NCBI RefSeq assembly: GCF_042453785.1
Contig: NC_091677.1
Location: forward strand, 29,513,501 to 29,577,500
DNA length: 64,000 bases
Source: Malus domestica
Lineage: Eukaryota; Streptophyta; Magnoliopsida; Rosales; Rosaceae
Direction: 5' to 3'
The translations under genes and the position numbers were made by a program. The notes beneath the pieces were generated by a model that did not search any database, had not been told where the DNA came from, and worked only from the letters and a program-made list of their open reading frames with translations. Of the stretch, positions 56,218 through 64,000 are shown piece by piece (position 1 is the stretch's first letter; the number at the start of each line of letters is the position of its first letter).

Positions 56218-59200
56218 TGTGAAATCCCGTCCTCGAAATTTCATTATTCATTATGTATCTCGTAATTTAAGTTCGTATTTCACGTTTACGTCCTTTTTAT
56301 TACTTAATTTTAATTCCGTAAATTTTGGGAATTAAATCGAATAGTTATCGGGTTTTAATTTTCGTAATCAATCTTTATCTTTCATTGACTTTTTGAAGTT
56401 TTAACCAGTGTTTTGTTTAATAGATCTCGAACCCACGAACGCATAGGCGAAAGCCGTTTGCGAGTCCGAGTTATAATGGTATAGTTACGGACGTTTGAAG
56501 TTGTGAACTATAGATTGTGAGAATTATTTAATTCCCACATGTGAGTTAAAGGTTAAGTGAGTTTAAAAATGGGAGATTTCTGAAAGAAAAAAAAAGAGAG
56601 GAAGAAGGAGAGGGATATGATTCTAACCCGTTTTTGGGGTGAATTGGACCCGTTAACCCACAAACTTGACCTGCTTGTATCTCCTTCATCCGATCTCCGT
56701 TTTGGGTGATCTTGGTGTCCATGGAAAGCTCTTGGCGAGCCCTAAATCTCTGTATTGTTAGATTTCCTATTTTATTATCCATTTTTCCAGTTCTAGGCAG
56801 CAAAGTTCCATGGGTTTCTGGCGGTTTTATCATTTTTCCGGTGATTCCGGCAATCATTTCCTTCGAGTGAGGTATGAAACTTCATCTACTCTTCATAATC
56901 TTCAAGTTGGTATGCTTGTTTTGTGCTTTCGTATTCGTTTTAGAGTTGAGTGTTTAGAACCCTAGAAACCCGGTTTTCTCTGGTGAATTTGGAAGGCTTC
57001 CGGTTAGAATTGGTCATCGGCATAGTTTTGAAAAGTGTTTCCCTTGTTGAGTTCTAGTTACCACGTAAATGTGAGCTCATTTAATTAATGTTGAAAATTT
57101 GGGTTTTCAAAACCCTCCACCTTGACAACCATCGTGTATGGCGGTGCGTGGGACCGTCCACGAGTGTTGTCTAAGTACCAAATACCTTTTAGTGACCCTA
57201 TGAACCTATGTCTAGCTCGGTTTCCCGAAATTCAATTGTTTGGTGTGGTGCTCAAATTGGACCACCACTTGTTTGTGTGATTGATGACAATCTGAACGTT
57301 GGATCGTCACACAATTTTGCGAGAACCATAGTTATCAATTGTTGGACCTTAGGAACTTACTCATGAAAATCTAGTGGTTGGATCTTACGGAGCAAGTGAT
57401 GTAAGATCATGGACCATACCGTTGATCGACAATTTGATTCTCATTAAATGTCGTTGTGGGAGACTTATGAGAGTTTTGGGTATGTGAATTTGTCTAGAGA
57501 AATCTAAATGTGGACTTGTTCTTTGTTTTTGGCGGTGATAGAGCTTGATGCCTTGAATTCCATGCTAGAGTGCGTTAGTGTCGACCTCAGGTGAGTGACT
57601 TTAATATATGTGATATTGGTGATTACCCTGTTTTTGTAATTGTTATCCTATGTGGATATGACTTGGTTTTATAAATATGTTTTCTATTGAATTGTTATTT
57701 TTAATGCTTAGCCATTGATTTAAGTTTATGAAATGAGATTTGACATGTACATATTGAAATATGGTTTGATTGGTTTGCTTGGATGTTGTGATGAAATGTG
57801 AGGACTAGTGGTAGACCGTTAACCCGTGGTGATGGGGATTTGTTGCTTCGATATGGTTTTGTTGATGCACAAAATCAGTGAGGACTTCGGTACAACAGAA
57901 AGTGTTAAGTTTGTGATCTTCGGTAGATTGCTTCGGTCACTAGTGTAAATAAGTATGTAAATGGATAGGGACAGGGAAGCAAACACAAAATGTACGTGGT
58001 TCACTCAGATTGGCTACGTCCACGGAGTAGAGGAGTTCTCATTAATTGTGAAGAGTTTACACAAGTACATAGGTTCAAGCTCTTCTTTAGTGAGTACTAG
58101 TGAATGATTTAGTACAAATAACATTAGAAAATATTGTGGGAGAATGATCTCCTTTTATAGAATAGAGTTTCTAGCTTTGTTTTGACATTGACACGGGTCG
58201 TGTTGTGATTGGCTTCTGATGTTAACACGTGTCGCGCTATGATTGGCTTCTAATGTCGACACGTGTCACGCTGTGATTGGCCTCCTGGTTGGAGGGAAAC
58301 TCTTATGGATCCTTGACAATATAGCGTTGACCGGTGCTCAGTAGTTTCTGGATTGGTCAAGTATGGTACAAACATGTTTCATCTCCCGCTTCGTTGATTC
58401 GTTCTAAATTTAGTATTTGTGTCTTATTCCCCTTGGTTAAGCTTTTGTAAATTAAGTAACTTGTGCTTATCTCATTTCTTTGAGCCGTTGTATATATGAT
58501 TGTTGGCCTTCCGCGATTCCGTTTAGTGATGGTCCAGAATTGTATCCACTCATATTTCCGTTGAGAGATGGTTCGGAATCCCTCCTACTCCGCGATTCCG
58601 TTGAGTGATGGTCCGGAATTGTATCCATTCGGATTTCCATTCAGTGATGGTCCGAGATCGTATCCACCTCGGGTTTCATTGAGTTTGGATTAAGATAGCT
58701 TCAAAGATGTAGGCTTCGGCTGAACTGCGTCCATCTAGCCCTAGTTTTTAATGTACATATAAACGATGGATTTTGAGAATCTTGTGCTTTGAATTAGAAA
58801 AGTCGTTGGATATTTGGGTGACTCCTCGAAGTTGTCAATGACTTGATTATGATTTCATAAAGCATGATTCTGTACTTGATGTTTATAGATTGTGATCGTT
58901 GACACAAATTTTACATGCGAGAAACCGATTGATAATTTTGGTTCCGTTAAGTGATCTGGAACCCGATGTGGTTGGATTCCGTTGAGTGGTCCGAAATCGT
59001 ATCTTGATTTGGATTTCGTTGAGTGGTCCGGAATCCCTACTCTTGCTCATTTCCATAACTTGTACCCTGGATTCGAGTGAATGGAAATTACCCATAATAG
59101 ATCTTGTAAATATAAATTAGAATGATCAAGTTATTACTTGAAATCCAGGCAGGGGATTTATATAGAAGTCCTTTATTAATTTTGTGCTTGAGGTGTGATC

Positions 59201-59815
59201 TGATTGACTGATTAACATAATTAAATGTTAATATCGTGCCTCCTTGATATCATGTAATGGGTTACTTGAGATGATTGTGGAAGGATGTTGAATATGATTG
59301 TTATTAATATGATTAGATCAGTGATCATTGCGACTAGAGGATACTATTGTGCTTTATTGATTCTTTGATATATTACATGATATGAATAGCGATTTTATGT
59401 TGAACTATAATGATTTATATGATGGATGAAATAGAAACCTTGATTGTCATGTGGGTTGTTATGTAGTTTGAATCGAATAATTCATGTTTGTTAAGCTCTA
59501 ATAATTGATTGAGGAATGCTATGCTTTTCGATTTGAACGTATTGTGATAAACGTCGAAGTGTATTGAATGTTGAACTACGAATGGCTTGATCCCTATTAA
59601 GAGTACGTAGACAATCTAACGAAGAGGTTAGATGCAGCCATAAAGTATACACAAAATTATTATGCATCTGGATCTTGAATTATATTTTGTACATATCCAA
59701 AAGGCGGGGTATGTTGAGTACGGGCATTTAGGGACGTCACGTGTTGATCTTGGAAGTATGTCGAGATCGGGGCGTGACAATTTGATCTTGGAAATTCCGG
59801 GGACGGGATTTCACA
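56218..59815 (-). repeat. Long LTR-like repeat, inverted copy R
   Basis: Runs TGTGAAATCCCGTCC to GGACGGGATTTCACA, so its two termini are inverted copies of ~15 bases. In reverse orientation it follows L1 and L2 block by block, for example 57110-57200 with 54480-54560 and 59590-59785 with 48710-48930. It lacks hairpin array 1 (58680-58740) and carries a solo LTR at 57860-58374. No coding capacity. Confidence 0.75.
57860..58374 (+). mobile_element. Solo LTR, 515 bp, inside R
   Basis: Runs TGTTGATGCACAAAATCAG to GGTACAAACA. Comparison with L1 (about 50955-50985 inverted) shows the uninterrupted site. Flanks GGTTT and TGTTT form an imperfect 5-bp duplication. Three repeats of an ACACGTGTC-containing block and a TTTTATAGAATAG TATA region fit an LTR promoter. 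No internal region or second LTR. Confidence 0.85.
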
Positions 59816-60003
59816 ACTTTCAAGTCAATTAACGACGAGAGAGAGCGTGTGGCAGTGGATGATCATATGAGAGTTTATTTCTCTCTCTCAATTGCTACGT
59901 GTGAGACTGTTGAGGGAAGCATAATTGTTGGTGCAATAGGGAGTCCAAGTTTTAATCTTTTGCGATTATTTTGTGTTTGGTTTCTTTATAGCTTATCATT
60001 GAT
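59816..60003. other. Resumed DUF247 downstream flank
   Basis: From about 59837 (GTGGCAGTGGATGATCATAT) it matches 29990-30110 downstream of DUF247 copy 1. It is interrupted by the retroposed insert and continues at 60567. Confidence 0.75.
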
Positions 60004-60566
60004 GATATCGTTGCAGCTACGTAACTAGCTAGCTCTCATCTGTGAGCTCTTCTCTATGAAGTGAGAATCCTTCTCATTCCTTATGTGACACTTTCAAATC
60101 TAAATATCTTCGGTGGCACGAGCTATAGTTTCAGTTGGGGTCGGTTGTTGTGTCATCTTTTCTCTCTTTTCCTTCTTTTCTCCTTGCATCTACTGGTGGT
60201 TCTCCCAATTTTTCAATTCGGCCTATCGAATTCCTCAACCCCGAGGGTATACCTCTTCCCGGCTCTTCCTTGCTTCGATCTTTAGCCATGTTTTCTGTTG
60301 AGTTCGTGTGTAGTGTTCCGGCGCTTTCACCTACTCGGGTGTTTCCAACACCACCACGTTCTCCTTGTTATCTGCCGTTTTTGACAGTGCCACTCAGAGA
60401 TTTCTCATAACTTCATACAGGTGGTTGGCTTCTCTCTCTTGGTTGTCGACTATCTCTTACTTATGGTTGTTTATAAGTGCAAGTTGAGACTTTGTTTGTT
60501 TGTACGTGTGTGTTTGATGTTTAATAAAATATACCCCTTGACAAAAAAATAAAAAAATAAAAAAAA
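60004..60566 (+). mobile_element. Retroposed insert with A-rich tail
   Basis: Ends in AATAAAATATACCCCTTGAC and an A-rich tail. ATCATTGAT flanks it (59995-60003, 60567-60575). The related flank after copy 1 has no such insert. An open frame (60135-60410) has no recognised family. It may be the 3' end of a LINE or a processed copy of an unknown transcript. Confidence 0.7.
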
Positions 60567-61199
60567 ATCATTGATTGATATGTGTTTATAAACTCAATCC
60601 TCCTTAAAGATTTTATTCATAAATTTAACACTTGTCAATTAATTATACAGACCACATACAAAATGGATGCAAAAGATTTAAACTCACTGACACTGGCTTT
60701 TATATTTACAAATCCAAAATTACATGCATTTGTAATGCTCATGAGGTTCATTGTTTAAGTTTTTTTCTAGGGGCTTTTAGATTTTAGGACTTTAATAAGA
60801 TTATTTTTAAATTTTAACCTAAATGATTTTTAAAATCTAGCTAATATAAGTCCCTATTTTTAAAACTTATCAAATTTAAGTAATTATAGCACATTTATTA
60901 TTTATAAACTTACCATTCGGAATTCTTCACCCATCCATAATTTTTTTTTTTGTGCTCTAATCATATTAAGAGATAAAAATTTATTCAAAATTCAATTTCA
61001 TACTATTAAAAAAAATTCAACAACAATACAAAAACAATTTATACATAACTTTCGGTACCTTATTTTATTCATAGGAATAGAAGTATTGGTACGAATGTAT
61101 CGGTACATAACTTTAGGTACCTTATTTTACTCATAGGTACAAAAGTATCAGTTCGTAAATTTCGGTACATAATTTTCAGTATGATTGGATCGGTACAAA
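60567..61199. other. Flank continuation and GGTAC-rich repeats
   Basis: To about 60755 it matches 30105-30290. From 61040 to 61199 irregular repeats of TTCGGTACATAACTTT and TATCGGTAC occur. No gene. Confidence 0.5.
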
Positions 61200-63870
61200 T
61201 GTAACGATGTGAATTTACGAAAATGCCCTTCGAGGCAAAGATGTTGACTTTTGTGGACCATCTTGTCATGTCATGTAAGGTTTGTTTTCTTGGCGTATCC
61301 TAGTAGTACCTGTCGCTACGAACGCGTGGGCTCAAACAGAACGTAATTTAGAGTTATAACGAATGAGATATTAATGTTTAAAGTTGGGGGCATTTTAGTA
61401 AATTAACTAATTTCAAGAAAGCTCCAAATTTTTGAAGCAAAATTTGGAAAGCCACCTGTGTGGCCTAGATTAAAAGGAAAAAAAAAGAGCGGTGTAGATG
61501 ATAGTTAAAGGAGAGAAAGGAGGGAGAGGTGAGGAAATCAGAAAATGAGATATGAAAGGGTGACCAATCAGAGAAGAGAGAAATGAGGGAATAGAGGGAG
61601 AAGAAGAATGAGGGGAATCGAACCGGTTCCCACTTGACCCGACAACCTTGCTCGACCCGGTTGATTTTTCCAACGAAATTCGTCAAATTTCAGACAAATT
61701 GAGAGAATCCACCCTTACCAATCATCATAACGTTACTCCCTCTTCAGTTTTCCACCTAAATTCGAGATGAATTGGCCCATTTCCTGACGAACTTACGTCG
61801 TGGGTGTCCCGAGCCACAGCAATGGAATCCGTTGTTTCTGCAAGTCCTTCCGTCGACCACTACCATCATCCAGCTCTTCTTGAGCCCAGAAACAAGACCT
61901 AAACAAGATTTGGGACGTCAAAGCACCGGAGAGGAAGAATCAGGGTTCACCCATTTCTAGGGTTCTGACGGGTTTTAGTGAAATTGAGACTTTTCCCGGC
62001 CAAATTGGCTTTAGTTACATGTATGAAACTTGCTCTAGTCGTTGATATCTTCATTCCTATAAAATTTGAGAATTTTTAGAAATAGTTAAATTTTCCGACA
62101 AGTCGGGGCGGCCGACCGCCACCTGCAGCGACGCGTGGCCAGTGGGCCACTGATGCTATTTTACGCTAAATTGATATCTTGATCTCAGATTTGTTGTCCG
62201 TATGATGTGATGTGATTTGATTATTGTGAACCTAGTTTGATTAAGGTACCTCACTTGAATTTCATATGAATCGACGATCCAACCATTGGATTGTCACCAA
62301 ACTTTAATAAGTTATAGTACATAATATTTGAGAACCATAGGAACTTACGGATGGAGAATCTGACATACGGATCCTCCCGAAATGGGTTTGTAAGTTCATA
62401 AAATAAAACGTTAACCGCCACTTGAATTTACAATTGGCGGAGATCCAACCGTTGGATCGTAATGAAACTTTAGTATGATGTTTTAGAAGCATAATTTGGA
62501 TATTTGGAAGTTACGGATCAGAAATCCAATGTGCAGATCTTCCAGATCGAGTTATGTAGGGTTGTAGACTCTACCATCGATCTTTGACCGACGGTTGACT
62601 TTTGGTCAATGGGTCTCAAATCACTCTAGAACGTCCTTGGGGATGTGTTTTATGTAAGTTACATGTTCTATTGATAAGGATTCTGAGATGTGGTTTGATA
62701 ATTGTTCTAGGCAACGATCGTTCGTGACGCCTCAATGTTTGTGCTAGGAAGTTGTAGTGTGAACTCCAGGTGAGTGGGCTTTTGGCTTTCTATATATATG
62801 TATATATGTTTTCCATTTTCCTAGAAATGGTTTTAAATGGATTTATGCTTTTAAATGCCATGTCAATTGCATTACATTATGCATTAGTATAGATATGCAT
62901 AATATTGCGTGACACTGTGCACATCCAAGTAAGCTTCAGGTGAGTACATATTGATGATAATAATTGCAGTGTATATCTTTATGATTGGATGCATTTAGTG
63001 CTTATTATCTTGCTTATTATCCTGCACCCCAGTGTTAGTGCTCCGCTCGAGGCCAGAGCCTAGCATTCACGTGATCGTTCACCTCCTGCACCACACGCTC
63101 ACCTTGGATCCAAGGGAGGTGCCAGCCTATCGTACATACCACATTAGGTGGTTCCGACTCGTAGGTGACTTGCGATACTTTTCACAGCCTTCACGTGATC
63201 GTAGCACTTGAGCGTACTTATTTACGCCCAACCTGTCATACAGACCACATTAGGTGGCTCCGACTTGTGTGCAAGAATTGGTAGACGAGCTATAGGTTCA
63301 GCTGTACAGGTCACGTTAGGTGCCTCTGGCTGACATATCATTTTACATTGATTTATTTCACCTGGCTTCTTATTTCATTACTGAGATACTTGACATGGCA
63401 TATACTTGGTTTCACTACTCTCTAACATGATTTCTACATATGTATGTATTACGATTTTCTAGGAAATTATACGGGTTTTATGGTGAGGGGTTATTATTTT
63501 TGGAAAGAGAAATGGTTTTAAAAAGCTTTGCTTTTGCCCACTCACGTTTTCTGTTTTTTTTTTTTCGCCCCTCCAGGTTTGAGCTGCTGAAAGTTCGTAT
63601 CGACGAGGATTCTTGACGAATCTCAGTATAGGTGATTACCTCTGAGGGTATAATCCTTACCCACACTATTGTACTTTACTTATGCTCTGACGTCGCGTGT
63701 GAAATTGGTTCATTCCCGCTCACAACGCACTCTTGTCCTTAGGCACTTTTAGGTTTAAATTTATTCACATTTTCCACGTCACCATACGTTATGGCTTCGT
63801 CACGTTTCAGGTGTCGGCCAGCACAGCTCAATTCTGAGTCCTAGTAGACATTCCGGGTCGGGGTGTGTCA
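61200..63870 (+). mobile_element. Solo LTR, 2.67 kb, perfect target duplication
   Basis: Runs TGTAACGATGTGAATTTACG to GGGTCGGGGTGTGTCA, flanked by ACAAA at 61195-61199 and 63871-63875. The size, the CTTTTGCCCACTCACGTTTT segment near 63532 and the CGGGTCGGGGTGTGTCA end fit long LTRs of Ty3/Gypsy chromovirus (Tekay/Del-like) elements. Three copies of a CCACATTAGGTGG-type block lie at 63140-63330. No internal region is present. Confidence 0.85.
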
Positions 63871-64000
63871 ACAAATGTCTCGGTACGTATTGATAGTATC
63901 TAAACATACATATGTACGTAATATGCATACACATATATATGGATAAATTCACGCACAAAAAAAAATATACGATAATATATGACTTTTCTTATTATGGGAA
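63871..64000. other. Right flank of the solo LTR
   Basis: AT-rich. TCTCGGTACG continues the GGTAC-rich repeat seen before the LTR, supporting the insertion site. No gene. Confidence 0.5.

Noticed and set aside
61200-63870. A protein-coding gene in the right end
   Set aside because: Only short frames; the interval is defined as a solo LTR by its ends and target duplication.

Overview
This is nuclear DNA of a flowering plant, almost certainly a woody eudicot and most likely from the rose family (apple/pear group). The evidence is intron-containing genes with plant splice sites, a plant-type PPR gene, a beta-expansin, DUF247 genes, a Cassandra element carrying 5S rRNA-like promoters, and dense MITE, SINE and LTR-element content. 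The family-level placement rests on the look of the repeats and is inference. || Layout. About 1-21 kb is gene-bearing. It holds tRNA-Ser(GCU), an intact single-exon PLS-type PPR gene (closest in memory to Arabidopsis At4g21300), a PGG-domain ankyrin relic, a tandem repeat ending in a tRNA-Val(UAC) gene, a six-exon tetraspanin gene of the TET19/TOM2A-like type, and a four-exon beta-expansin gene (EXPB3-like). A 7-kb gene-poor gap with MITEs lies between the last two. || About 22-46 kb is a tandemly duplicated DUF247 locus in several states of decay. Copy 1 is frameshifted, and a complete Ty1/Copia element (Copia-1, 24962-29720) sits in its last codons. A second copy keeps only its first ~110 codons before a 2.2-kb block. 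Small fragments lie in the spacers. One intact intronless copy (44231-45646) remains, and its conserved upstream TATA region is now ~7.6 kb away because a second Copia element (Copia-2, 36847-43791) landed between them. A 1.94-kb solo LTR is nested in Copia-2's 5' LTR. || About 46-60 kb is a repeat nest with no intact gene. It holds a MITE, a PIF/Harbinger transposase relic, a complete Cassandra TRIM, and a family of long non-coding LTR-like repeats in two direct copies and one inverted copy, which together form a multi-kilobase inverted repeat. These repeats carry arrays of short hairpins with a constant loop and changing but still complementary stems, the most unusual signal in the window. 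Downstream DUF247 flank sequence resumes near 59.83 kb, so ~14 kb of repeats accumulated beside the intact gene. About 61.2-63.9 kb is a solo LTR with a perfect target duplication. || Five protein-coding features are described as genes or relics with recognisable families besides the transposons; four look functional (PPR, tetraspanin, expansin, DUF247). They have no evident shared pathway. Their order reflects ordinary plant gene arrangement plus local duplication and transposon traffic.
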